Positions 7,739 to 16,587 of a stretch of 34,422 nucleotides of DNA are shown here, one piece after another. Each line of letters begins with the position of its first letter. Positions within the stretch are counted from its first letter, which is position 1. The DNA comes from an uncultured Pseudomonadales bacterium (GTDB taxonomy: Bacteria; Pseudomonadota; Gammaproteobacteria; Pseudomonadales; Azotimanducaceae): contig CAKZWF010000001.1 of NCBI GenBank assembly GCA_937921865.1, positions 1-34,422 on the forward strand, read 5' to 3'. The notes under the pieces are model-generated. The model saw only the letters and a program-made list of their open reading frames with translations, had not been told where the DNA came from and ran no database searches. Position numbers and translations under genes: made by a program.

Positions 7739-10168
7739 ACCCGCCTCTTCCAGAGACATGGTATCTCCCTCTGCGGGTGTGAGCTGGGTGCGCAGCTGTC
7801 GGTAGACGACAATGCCGTGAAACATCTGTTGGGGTTTCCTCGATGCTCTGATGGCGCTGTACCACGCCGTCGCTTGTTCGGTCTCACCGTTGCAGCAGGC
7901 GAGCACAATCGCCGGAACCAGCAGGTCGGGCCAGGGGCTGCGCCCGGCGCGACGCAGGCGCTCTTCGACATCCTGCATCAGCTGCACTGCCATCTGTGCA
8001 TTGCCCGTGGACGCAAACACACTGGCGTACAGCAGTGTGGCGCTCCAGAGACTGTGTGCGTCGGCTCGCTCGAGGAGACGATTTGTCCACACCAGTGCCT
8101 GTCCCGGGTCTTTGAAGATGAGGCATGCGATCAATGCGCAGGCGGCGTTGTAGGTTGGATTATCAAGCGGGTGCTCGACGTCCAGCAGGCGAGCGGCGAT
8201 GGGCTGTGCGCGCGAGATTGCAGAATCAAGTTTGCCGGTCACGGCCTCTGACCAGATCTGGTAGGTCAATACCTGGTCGCGAGTGAGTGTCTGGCCAGAA
8301 TCTTCGGCGGTCTGAACGGCTTCGATCAGCTGTTGCTGGGCGAGTTCCGGGTTGACAAAGTTGTTGTTGAGCGATGATAGAGCAAGTGCGCCGGCAAGCC
8401 GTCTGCCGTCACCAACCTTCCGAGCGAGGGTGAGATAGATTTCGGCCTCTTTGGCAAGCCGCTGCGGATTCCGGGTGACCTGAGCGCACAGCGCTGCGGT
8501 GCCGTGCAGTTTTGTCAGGGCCAGCACATCCGTGGTGTCCTGCAGATGGTGCTCGATGCGTTGCAGCTTGGCATTTGCACGCGCTCCATCATCGAGCTGA
8601 ATCATCAGGCCGGTTCCGCAGCACACTTCCAACGCGTCATTGCGGCGGCCAACCGAGTCGAAATACAGTTCAGCAGCGATCAGGTCCGAGTAGTGATCTG
8701 CACTCCAGTGCGCCTGGACAAAGCTGTAAAGCTGATCTTCAGGATAGACACCCAGTTTCTGCAATACCCATTCGGCGTGTCGTTGGCGATTTTGTTCACG
8801 CTCTGCAAGGCTCTGTTTTTCCAATACAAACAGTCGCACGGTTTCCAGCAGGCGCCACCAGCCGCCGCTGCGTGAGGTGCGGCTCAGCAGGCACAATTCC
8901 ACGAGCCGTGACATGGCGAAAGAGATGCCGTGGGGTAACTCACCGGCAAAGACTTCCTCGATGTCGTTGACGGTGAACTGCCCGGGGAATGCTGCCAGCT
9001 GGCCAAGTAACCGTTGTTCTTCAGCATCGAGCAGTTGCCAGGTGTTTTCTACGACCCGGATGAGGCTGTCCTGGCGGTGGCTGCCTTCACGCTGACGTCC
9101 GGCCAGGAGTTCAAAACGCCGGTCCAGGCGCTCGGCAAGTTCGTCAATGGTCAACTGTTTCAACTGGGCGGCGGCGAGTTCAATCGCCAACGGCAGACCG
9201 TCGAGACGAGCACAGATCTGCTGCACCTGCTCGGTGTTCAGAAGTTCACCCGGGATTCCGTGCCGTTCCGCGGTCAGTATGAACAGCTCTACCGCCGGCG
9301 CTACGCCGTTGTCTTGGTGTACGGGTAAAGGCGCGATAAAAAAGCGCAGCTCGTCGGCGAGATCAATCGGATCGCGGCTGGTCACCAGAAATCTGGGTTC
9401 CAGTGTGTGCTCCAGCAGGTAGTCCAAAGCGGCTGCAACTTCGTCTTCAATGTGCTCGCAGTTGTCGAGGATGAACAGCACCCGGCGCTCTCGCACTGCC
9501 TGGGCGATCTGACTTCGAGCCTCACCAGCCTGCACGCTGATACCCATCGCTGAGGCGATGGCGGTGTCGATCCCCGCTCCATCGCGGACGGGTACGAGGT
9601 CTACAAACCATACGCCGGCAGGATAGTCAGGCTGGACTGCTCGCCCCACGGCTTTGGCAAGGCGGGTTTTACCGGCTCCGCCGATACCCAGCAGAGACAC
9701 CAGCCGGTAGCTGTCCAGCGCCTCGATGCAACGTTTGAGGTCTGCATCTCGGCCGATCAGCTTGGTGCGTTCGTAACCCAGGTTGCTGGTTCGATTGGTT
9801 GTCACCACAGGCGCAGCTTGCGGTACTGACCGGACTCTGGTTACCGGTGAAACCAGACGGTAACCACGACCATGGACTGTTTTTATAATCCGTTGATTGC
9901 GGCCGTCGTCGCCGAGGGCTTTTCGCAGCGCTTTGATCTGAGTCGCCACGGTGGAATCGCTGACATAGCGGTGGCCCCAGAGTTCGTCTAGCAGTTCATC
10001 GCGACTGACAACCGAATCGCAGTGCTGAACAAGATAGGTGAGCAATGACATGACCTGCGGTTCGAGGCTGATTTCGTCGGTGCCCGCGTGTAACGAAAAC
10101 GATCCCAGGTCGAGCTTGAATTGCTCGAAAGTATAGATCTGGGCAGTGATCGGAGATGCCGGGGCCAC
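7703..10168 (-). CDS. Winged-helix/NB-ARC/TPR transcriptional regulator 1
   Basis: An 821-residue STAND-type regulator. Residues 11-108 are an OmpR/PhoB-type winged helix (DELLDELWGHRYVSDSTVAT, then VHGRGYRLV). A linker leads to an NTPase whose Walker A is G161-IGGAGKT-168 and whose Walker B is LFILDNCEH (230-238). The remaining roughly 450 residues are helical, TPR-like repeats that would sense a ligand or partner. Unlike CadC it has no transmembrane helix, so it acts in the cytoplasm. The start is GTG 10168 with CTGGAG just upstream. It lies 41 bp downstream of its paralogue, probably in the same transcript. Its 3' end overlaps the CMD gene, which suggests the redox operon as a possible target, but no operator evidence exists. 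Confidence 0.88.
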   Translation of the reverse strand: MAPASPITAQIYTFEQFKLDLGSFSLHAGTDEISLEPQVMSLLTYLVQHCDSVVSRDELLDELWGHRYVSDSTVATQIKALRKALGDDGRNQRIIKTVHGRGYRLVSPVTRVRSVPQAAPVVTTNRTSNLGYERTKLIGRDADLKRCIEALDSYRLVSLLGIGGAGKTRLAKAVGRAVQPDYPAGVWFVDLVPVRDGAGIDTAIASAMGISVQAGEARSQIAQAVRERRVLFILDNCEHIEDEVAAALDYLLEHTLEPRFLVTSRDPIDLADELRFFIAPLPVHQDNGVAPAVELFILTAERHGIPGELLNTEQVQQICARLDGLPLAIELAAAQLKQLTIDELAERLDRRFELLAGRQREGSHRQDSLIRVVENTWQLLDAEEQRLLGQLAAFPGQFTVNDIEEVFAGELPHGISFAMSRLVELCLLSRTSRSGGWWRLLETVRLFVLEKQSLAEREQNRQRHAEWVLQKLGVYPEDQLYSFVQAHWSADHYSDLIAAELYFDSVGRRNDALEVCCGTGLMIQLDDGARANAKLQRIEHHLQDTTDVLALTKLHGTAALCAQVTRNPQRLAKEAEIYLTLARKVGDGRRLAGALALSSLNNNFVNPELAQQQLIEAVQTAEDSGQTLTRDQVLTYQIWSEAVTGKLDSAISRAQPIAARLLDVEHPLDNPTYNAACALIACLIFKDPGQALVWTNRLLERADAHSLWSATLLYASVFASTGNAQMAVQLMQDVEERLRRAGRSPWPDLLVPAIVLACCNGETEQATAWYSAIRASRKPQQMFHGIVVYRQLRTQLTPAEGDTMSLEEAGSAALKWSSSFG

Positions 10169-10209
10169 TCTCCACTCCAGGTTAAGATTTACCGGAGAAT
10201 GCTACCAGA

Positions 10210-12708
10210 TTACGCCCATGATTCGCTCAGTTTGACCAGCCAGGCTTCGAGGGAATCGCGGATTGCATCCAGTGAGGGAGTGTTATCGGCGGTGTAGTCG
10301 CCGAATCCGAGTTGTTCATATAACTGCCGGTAAATGGCGATTGTGTGATACATCTGAATGGGCACACGGCTGTGGCGGATAACGGCCAGCCATTTTTGCG
10401 CAAGATCAGTTTCACCGCGTCGCAACGCCAGCAGGATTGCTGTGACCAGAACATCCGGGAACTCGTCTCTGGCTGCACGATTCAGGCGCACTTTGATGTC
10501 CAGACAGCGCCGGGCTGAAGCGGCGAAGTCTGACGTGCTCGCTTCCACACATGCCAGCAGATTCTGAATGCCCCAGAAAGAGATGGCGGCTGGAAAGTCG
10601 GCGATTGTCGCAGCCCAGCGCGCAGCTGTTGCCGGTTCATCCACAACAGTGCACGTGATGATGATGCCTGTGGCGTTGTAGGCAGGGTTATCTATGCTAT
10701 TGGGTGCTGCGGTGAACTGATCAACCAGTTGCTGCGCCAATTCACGGCCGCGCTGGTAATCCCGGCTCATGACATACTGCCAGGCGCGATAGCAGTTGCC
10801 TGATTGGACTAACGAGGAGTTCGCTGCACGTTCACCCAGTTCAATCATCTCGGTGAGTTGTGCCTGGGCCTGATCAGCGTCGATGAAACCGGTGGTGAGG
10901 GACTGCATGAGCAGGGCATTGGCTAAAAGCTCAGGATCGTTCAATTGCCGGGCCAGGCCGACATAGGATTGCGTGTGCGTGTAAAGCAGATCGGGCAGGC
11001 GGTTAGCCTGTGCGCTCAAGCCGGCGATAGCATGTAGCCTGGCCCGCCAGTACGGAGCTGGATCTTCTGCAAGATAGCGCTCTGCCCGCATGAGTTTTTG
11101 TTTAGCTCGAGCGCCATCATCCAACTGCACCATCAGACCGGTTCCGGCGCAGATAGCATAAGCGTGTTCCAGTTCAGCCGTGTCCGCGAAAGATCGTTCT
11201 GCCGCGTCCAGGTCTGGATAGTGCTCGAGACACCACTCGGCCTGGCTCAGGTTGTCGAGCTGATCATCTGGAAAACGGCCTAGTTTGCTCAAGACCCAGT
11301 GTGCATGGCGTGCTGCCGCCAGACCTCGATCATTTTCAGCCTGACTCTGGACTGCGAACGCGCGAACGGTTTCCAGGACACGCCACCAGTTACCCCTGGC
11401 AGAGGTACGCTGGATCAATCCCAGATCCACCAGACGGGAAACACCAGTAGAAATTTCGTCACGTGACGTGTCAGTGAACAGTTCTTCCACCGAGGTCATG
11501 GTGAAACGGGATGGAAACACGGTGAGCTGTTGCAATAGCGCTTGTTCAGCCTCTGAGAGCATATCCCAGGTGTCTTCGAGCACACCCACCAGGTTGCTCT
11601 GTCGACCGGAAGGCGAGCGCTCACGTCCGGCAAGTACTTCAAAGCGCTTATCCAGGCGCGCGCCGAGCTCGTCAAGGGTCAGGTGACGTAATTGCGCGGC
11701 AGCCAGTTCGATGGCCAGCGGTAATCCGTCGAGTCGGGTACAGATCTGCGCAATGTCGGTCTGCAGATCCGCTGTCAGGGTGACGCCATGGCGTCGTGCG
11801 GTTGCCATGAACAACTCGACAGCGGGCGGGATGCCGCTGCCTGTGCGGGTGGCCAGCGGGTTGAGGAAAAAGCGATGCTCGTCGATGAGATCCAGTGGAT
11901 CCCGGCTGGTGGTTAATATCTGTGGACGCTCTGTGTACTCGAGCAGATCGTTGATCAGATCAGCGGTGGCTTCGCGCAGGTGTTCGCAGTTGTCGAAAAT
12001 CAACAGCAAGTCTTTCTGATGCAGCGCGTTGATTAGCTGGGGACGCGTCTCGCCTGCGGCAAGGGTCATGCCCAGCAGGTCGGCGACCGCGATTTCCAGG
12101 GATTCGATGCTCGCCAACGGAATCAGATCGACGAGCCATATGCCATCAGGGAAGCGCGCGATAGCCTCCTGCCCGACCCGCAAAGCCAGCCGGGTTTTGC
12201 CAGTGCCGCCAATGCCGAGAATGGTGACTAGCCGGTTTTGGTCTATGAGCTGGAAACACTGCTCAACATCCAGCGCCCTGCCGAATAGTGGCGTGCGCTC
12301 TCTTGGTAAATTGTGAGTCGGTTGGGCGCCGGGGGAGTTAGCCGGTAACGGGTGCGAGTCAGCCTGTTTCTTCAACGGAGCGACAAAGCGATAGCCGCGC
12401 CCTCTGACGGTCTGAATGACCGCTTGACGCTGTCCATCGTCGCCTACCACTTTGCGCAGAGACTTGATCTGAGTGGACAGGGCGGATTCACTGACGTAGC
12501 GATGTCCCCAAAGCTCGTCGAGTAGTTCCTCTTTGGTGATCAGTCGGTCGCGGTTGTGAATCAGGTAGCTGAGTAGGCTGAATACCTGCGGCTCGACAGC
12601 CAATTGTGTTTCACCCAAGAACAGCTCAAAAGTATCCAGGTTGACGCGATGGTCGCCGAACTCAAAGGCACCTGCGGGTTCAGTGTTGGTTTCGCCTGTC
12701 GTACGCAT
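10210..12708 (-). CDS. Winged-helix/NB-ARC/TPR transcriptional regulator 2
   Basis: An 832-residue paralogue of the adjacent regulator with the same order of parts. The winged helix is at about 14-110 (ELLDELWGHRYVSESALSTQ, VRGRGYRFVAP), Walker A at 165-172 (GIGGTGKT) and Walker B is LLLIFDNCEHL; a long helical C-terminal half follows. The two align throughout, pointing to tandem duplication and divergence. I prefer ATG at 12708 over TTG at 12714, which adds only two residues. It precedes regulator 1 on the minus strand, and 542 bp of non-coding sequence separates it from the divergent small basic gene. Activation in this class normally requires nucleotide exchange and oligomerisation on an inducer. 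The inducer is unknown. Confidence 0.88.
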   Translation of the reverse strand: MRTTGETNTEPAGAFEFGDHRVNLDTFELFLGETQLAVEPQVFSLLSYLIHNRDRLITKEELLDELWGHRYVSESALSTQIKSLRKVVGDDGQRQAVIQTVRGRGYRFVAPLKKQADSHPLPANSPGAQPTHNLPRERTPLFGRALDVEQCFQLIDQNRLVTILGIGGTGKTRLALRVGQEAIARFPDGIWLVDLIPLASIESLEIAVADLLGMTLAAGETRPQLINALHQKDLLLIFDNCEHLREATADLINDLLEYTERPQILTTSRDPLDLIDEHRFFLNPLATRTGSGIPPAVELFMATARRHGVTLTADLQTDIAQICTRLDGLPLAIELAAAQLRHLTLDELGARLDKRFEVLAGRERSPSGRQSNLVGVLEDTWDMLSEAEQALLQQLTVFPSRFTMTSVEELFTDTSRDEISTGVSRLVDLGLIQRTSARGNWWRVLETVRAFAVQSQAENDRGLAAARHAHWVLSKLGRFPDDQLDNLSQAEWCLEHYPDLDAAERSFADTAELEHAYAICAGTGLMVQLDDGARAKQKLMRAERYLAEDPAPYWRARLHAIAGLSAQANRLPDLLYTHTQSYVGLARQLNDPELLANALLMQSLTTGFIDADQAQAQLTEMIELGERAANSSLVQSGNCYRAWQYVMSRDYQRGRELAQQLVDQFTAAPNSIDNPAYNATGIIITCTVVDEPATAARWAATIADFPAAISFWGIQNLLACVEASTSDFAASARRCLDIKVRLNRAARDEFPDVLVTAILLALRRGETDLAQKWLAVIRHSRVPIQMYHTIAIYRQLYEQLGFGDYTADNTPSLDAIRDSLEAWLVKLSESWA

Positions 12709-13250
12709 GAGCAACAGTGTGGTGATTTCTGCGTGTTTGGTCGAGCCCTGATTCGCCGAGGCATTTTTGCTTTGCGTAAATCGACGCGCGTTGACTGGCT
12801 GATTACGAAGTCACACATCATCCCAGCAAAAGCACTTGCGGATTCGACAAGCTTTGATTATCGTTCTCAGCACTTGCGCGCACCCCCTGCGCCATGTGGA
12901 GGCCCGAAGACGTGATTAACAAGATCTTTTTCTACTACATCCCGTAGACAGCGGCTTAAGGCAACGGTGACGATCGCTCGTCGCTGGTGACTTGCGGTGT
13001 GAAAACACTGCATCCACGTTAACTAATTCAGAAATTTAGATCAGAAATGCGAAGGAACGCTTGTTCCTGCCACATTCACGACCCTGTCGTGCATGAGGCT
13101 GCATGCTGAATTGGTCCGCGACTCCTTCGTTGCCCTGCTGAACAGCCGCTGACACGGTCAGGCATCTCTTTTTTGCACTCGCAGCTTTGCTGTGGGGGCA
13201 CTGTTTCGCCTGCCGTTTCTGCACCGCACGCGCTCCAGGAGAAATAAAAT
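12709..13250. other. Divergent 542-bp intergenic region
   Basis: This lies between regulator 2 (leftward) and the small basic gene (rightward) and must carry both promoters. I find no ORF that looks coding. One neat hairpin, a 7-bp stem (12994-13000 with 13005-13011, one G-T pair) closed by a GAAA tetraloop, lies in it and has no T-tract. Smaller stems occur in the last 130 bp before the small gene, for example CAGC-TTT-GCTG near 13185-13196, so the transcript leader may be structured. No known riboswitch was recognised. Confidence 0.4.
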
Positions 13251-13436
13251 ATGAAAGATAGAAAACGACAGCACGGCAAAGCTAGCCGTAACAAGCGGGC
13301 CGGGCGGAAGTCGGAGCGCGCTAAGGCGAGCAACGACATGCCTTTCTGGCTGCAGGATAAGCAGCGAGCCGGACGCAGTCAGAACAGCGTTCAGTCGCAG
13401 CCGCGCTCGGTCGGAAAGCGGTACTGGCGGATGTAA
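13251..13436 (+). CDS. Small, highly basic protein, 61 aa
   Basis: A 61-residue protein very rich in Lys and Arg, starting MKDRKRQHGKASRNKRAGRK and ending GKRYWRM, with one hydrophobic patch, MPFWLQDKQRAG, in the middle. It has no signal peptide or membrane segment. ATG 13251 follows CCAGGAGAAATAAAAT, an excellent ribosome binding site with 9-nt spacing, so I take it as real. The composition suggests binding to RNA, DNA or the ribosome. It ends 5 bp before an intrinsic terminator that precedes an ABC-F ribosome-associated ATPase. A link to translation is therefore plausible, but I do not recognise the family. Confidence 0.65.
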   Translation: MKDRKRQHGKASRNKRAGRKSERAKASNDMPFWLQDKQRAGRSQNSVQSQPRSVGKRYWRM

Positions 13437-13441
13437 TTGAT

Positions 13442-13470
13442 GCCGCCGGCGCCTTCGCCGGCGGCCTTTT
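13442..13470 (+). terminator. Intrinsic terminator / possible attenuator
   Basis: A perfect 10-bp inverted repeat, GCCGCCGGCG (13442-13451) and CGCCGGCGGC (13456-13465), with a CCTT loop is followed by CTTTT (13466-13470). It starts 5 bp after the small basic gene's stop. It ends 2 bp before the AAGGAG of the ABC-F gene, so it can end the small gene's transcript or gate read-through into the ATPase. The run of Ts is short (four), so termination may be partial. Confidence 0.75.
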
Positions 13471-13487
13471 GCAAGGAGAAGAATACA

Positions 13488-14993
13488 ATGTCTGAACCAA
13501 TGATTGTTGCGCGCGACCTGACTTTTGGCTGGGACAACTCTGCTCAGCCACTGTTCGCTGGCCTGTCTGCCAGCTTTCCGCGCGGATTCACCGGTGTGAT
13601 CGGTGCCAATGGGGTAGGCAAAACCACGTTATTGAAGCTGCTGGTCGGAGGTCTTGCGCCGTCTTCAGGGACGGTGCAGGGCGCGCAAGGGGTTGTGTGG
13701 TGTGAACAGCGCACAGATCAAGCGCCTACGGAATTCCAGGAGTTCCTTGCCGATTGGGATGCGCAAGCTTTCGAGCTCCGTGGTCGATTAGGCATCGAGC
13801 CGGAGTTTCTCGACCGGTGGCAGACGCTCAGTCACGGTGAGCGCAAGCGTTCCCAGATTGCCTGCGCGCTGTGGCAGGATCCCCAGGTGCTGGCGATCGA
13901 TGAACCGACCAATCACATCGATGCGAAAGCGCGAGCGCTGCTCATTGATGCTCTGGAGTGTTACCGGGGTGTGGGGCTGATTGTCAGTCACGATCGGGAT
14001 CTGCTGGATACTCTGTGTACGCAGTGCATCTGGCTGGAACCCCCCAACACGCTGGTGGTGCCCGGCGGCTATACGAAAGCGCGGGCGCAGAGGGATCTGA
14101 ATCGGCAGGGCGCGCTGCGTGAGCGAGACAACGCATTGCGCGAGCGAAAACGACTCGAACGTGAGACCCACAAGCGCCGTGAGCAGGCAGCACGGTCTCA
14201 TCATGACCGCTCTAAAAGTGGAATTGCCATAAAGGACCATGATGCGCGCTTTAAGAAAAACCTCGCTCGCATCAGCGGCAAAGACGGCCAGGCGGGACGT
14301 CTGCTTCGCCAGCTGAATGGTCGGGCCGAGCGATCACAGGCTCGGGTCGACGCGGTCACGGTGAACAAAGAACACGATGTCGGCATCTGGTTGCCAGGCT
14401 CCCGGTCGTGGCGCACAACGCTGCTGCATGTCGAGGCGGGGGTCATTGCGCTGGGTAACGGGCGTACCCTCAAGCTTCCGCAGCTGGTACTGAAACCCGA
14501 GGATCGCGTCGCTGTAACCGGCTTGAACGGTCTGGGAAAGTCGACCTTGATTCATCACCTGATCAGTCAGGCAAACGTACCGGTTGAGCATCTCACGGTA
14601 CTGCCACAGGAGGTAGACGCGGCGAGGGCTCGGGCACTGCTGGATGAGACCAGAGGCCTGCCTCGCGGGCAGCTCGGGCAGGTTATGAATGTGGTCAGCC
14701 GACTTGGCTCCCGCCCGGAGCGTCTTCTCAGGAGTCACCAGCCGAGTCCGGGTGAACTGCGCAAACTGCTACTGGCGCTTGGTATGGCCCGCGCACCGAA
14801 TCTGATTGTGATGGATGAACCGACCAATCATCTGGATCTGCCATCCATCGAAGCGCTGGAGCAGGCGCTCGCTGACTGCCCCTGTGCACTGCTGCTGGTC
14901 AGTCATGATCAGCGCTTTCTCGATGCGCTGGTTGACGTCACCTGGCATATCGAAAGGGCCGGCAACGGCGATTCGGAGCTCTCGGTAGGTTGA
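13488..14993 (+). CDS. ABC-F family ATPase
   Basis: A 501-residue soluble protein with two ABC nucleotide-binding domains and no membrane part: the ABC-F class, which acts on ribosomes (translation factors such as EttA/Uup, or antibiotic-protection factors). Domain 1 has Walker A GANGVGKTT (39-47), signature LSHGERKR and Walker B VLAIDEPTNHID. The highly charged interdomain linker (about residues 215-285) carries the P-site tRNA-interacting region. Domain 2 has GLNGLGKST, a degenerate signature (SPGELRK) and LIVMDEPTNHLD. ATG 13488 with AAGGAG at 13473-13478 is preferred over the upstream in-frame ATG at 13437, because the extension would run through the terminator hairpin. The subfamily (resistance or housekeeping) is not decided by what I can see. 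Confidence 0.9.
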   Translation: MSEPMIVARDLTFGWDNSAQPLFAGLSASFPRGFTGVIGANGVGKTTLLKLLVGGLAPSSGTVQGAQGVVWCEQRTDQAPTEFQEFLADWDAQAFELRGRLGIEPEFLDRWQTLSHGERKRSQIACALWQDPQVLAIDEPTNHIDAKARALLIDALECYRGVGLIVSHDRDLLDTLCTQCIWLEPPNTLVVPGGYTKARAQRDLNRQGALRERDNALRERKRLERETHKRREQAARSHHDRSKSGIAIKDHDARFKKNLARISGKDGQAGRLLRQLNGRAERSQARVDAVTVNKEHDVGIWLPGSRSWRTTLLHVEAGVIALGNGRTLKLPQLVLKPEDRVAVTGLNGLGKSTLIHHLISQANVPVEHLTVLPQEVDAARARALLDETRGLPRGQLGQVMNVVSRLGSRPERLLRSHQPSPGELRKLLLALGMARAPNLIVMDEPTNHLDLPSIEALEQALADCPCALLLVSHDQRFLDALVDVTWHIERAGNGDSELSVG

Positions 14994-15045
14994 GCTTCTG
15001 TAAGGTTCATGAATTGAGGTTTCTCAGTGAGGGCTGGCGAGATCG

Positions 15046-16587
15046 CTATTTGTTGGAGCGCCGTATGACCTTGCCCGGTCGTGCGTCGGTTGTTGCGCCA
15101 TCTTCGAACACCAGCTCTCCGCCAACCCACACCGCGGTAATGCCATCGGACACTCTGTGCGGATTTTCGGGCGTGGCACGATCGATGACTGTATCCGGAT
15201 CAAACAGCACGAGATCGGCCACAGCGCCCGCCGTAATGAGACCGCGATCGGTGAACCCCATGTGCTCGGCCGGCAGCCCAGTCATTTTGTGAACAGCGGT
15301 TTCCAGCGTCATGAGTTGCTGTTCCCGCACATAGCGACCAAGCACGCGTGGAAACGAGCCGATTCCGCGTGGATGCAGATCGGTGAGACCACCGTCCGTG
15401 CAGATATTGGTCTGCGGCCAGGACATCAGGGTTCCAATGTCTGCCTCGGTCATGCTTGTGCCAATGATCGCTTCAGCGCGTTCACCGGTTTCCTTGCGCA
15501 TGAGGTCGGCTTCCTGGGCAAGTTGTGAGAAAGCGCTCACCGTGTCGATCTCACGAAGAGCCGCAATTTCGGTAAGAGTTTTGCCGACGTATTCCGGTTG
15601 AGGATCGAATTTTGTCATCCACATGCCTTCCGGCGGTGCCAGCTGATCCAGCACTTCGGCGATCGCCTCGCGGTCGGTGTAGTCGCGTTCCGGCAGCATG
15701 ACCATCATGGTCGATTGCCAGTATTCATATGGATAGATGTCCGCTGTAATCTGCACACCGTCTGCACGCGCTGCATCGAGTTTCGCAAGCGTGTCGTCAG
15801 CGCTACCCCACAGGCGCTTCATCGCCAGCTTGAAGTGAGATATCTGGACCGGCATGCCAGTTTCGCGACCAATCAGGATAATTTCGTCGATTGCTGCTTC
15901 GAACCAGCGGTCTTCGCTGCGGATGTGGCTGATATAGCGCCCGCCTGCAGCCGCCGCTACCTTCGCCAGCGCGAGCACTTCATCTGTACTCGAATATATC
16001 CCCGGATCGTACTCAAGGCCGGATGCAAGACCAAGCGCGCCGCTGTCCATCTCACCAGCCAGTAATTCTTCCATCGCGCGGATTTCCGTGGTGCTTGCGG
16101 CACGACGGAAATCCTCGCCGAGGACCATTTCACGAATTGTGTTGTGACCAGCGTATGAAGCGACATTCACTGTCGCCGGTGTGCGCTCCAGCCGTGAATA
16201 GAAATCAGTCAGCGGATAAAGGGAGTCGCCATCCTGTCCAACGATAACGGTGGTGATTCCCTGGCTGACCGCTGATAGAGCATCGGGGTGTTCGAATATC
16301 AGTGAGTCGGCATGGCTGTGGGTATCAATAAATCCCGGTGCCAGGGTATGTCCACCACCGTCAACGACAATCTCGCCGCGGCAGGGAGTGAGATCGCCGA
16401 TCTCGGAGATCAGACTGTCATGTACACGCACGTCTGCAGAAAACGCGGATGAACCCGATCCGTCGATGACGTTGACGTTGACTATCAGGGAGCCGGGAGG
16501 CTCATTGGCACAATCCTGACTGGTAGCTTTGTCACAACTGATCAGGGCCATGGTCATGAGTGTGAGAACCAGGAATTTTAGGATCAT
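15046..16587 (-). CDS. N-acyl-D-amino-acid deacylase, lipoprotein
   Basis: A 513-residue amidohydrolase of the D-aminoacylase type, which releases D-amino acids from N-acyl-D-amino acids. The N-terminus is a lipoprotein signal with lipobox LISC, Cys at 18, so the enzyme is tethered outside the cytoplasmic membrane. Metal-binding H90-S-H92 sits in APGFIDTHSHAD. Further conserved blocks are ASGLEYDPG, GRYISHIRSE, VQISHFK and ICTDGG with its Asp, and the C-terminal strand ends in GAVADLVLFDPDT, typical of the superfamily. The start overlaps the racemase stop by ATGA (16584-16587), so it is the third gene of a coupled operon. An extracytoplasmic location suggests scavenging of N-acylated D-amino acids or dipeptides. 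Related dihydropyrimidinase-like activities are possible but less likely. Confidence 0.85.
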   Translation of the reverse strand: MILKFLVLTLMTMALISCDKATSQDCANEPPGSLIVNVNVIDGSGSSAFSADVRVHDSLISEIGDLTPCRGEIVVDGGGHTLAPGFIDTHSHADSLIFEHPDALSAVSQGITTVIVGQDGDSLYPLTDFYSRLERTPATVNVASYAGHNTIREMVLGEDFRRAASTTEIRAMEELLAGEMDSGALGLASGLEYDPGIYSSTDEVLALAKVAAAAGGRYISHIRSEDRWFEAAIDEIILIGRETGMPVQISHFKLAMKRLWGSADDTLAKLDAARADGVQITADIYPYEYWQSTMMVMLPERDYTDREAIAEVLDQLAPPEGMWMTKFDPQPEYVGKTLTEIAALREIDTVSAFSQLAQEADLMRKETGERAEAIIGTSMTEADIGTLMSWPQTNICTDGGLTDLHPRGIGSFPRVLGRYVREQQLMTLETAVHKMTGLPAEHMGFTDRGLITAGAVADLVLFDPDTVIDRATPENPHRVSDGITAVWVGGELVFEDGATTDARPGKVIRRSNK

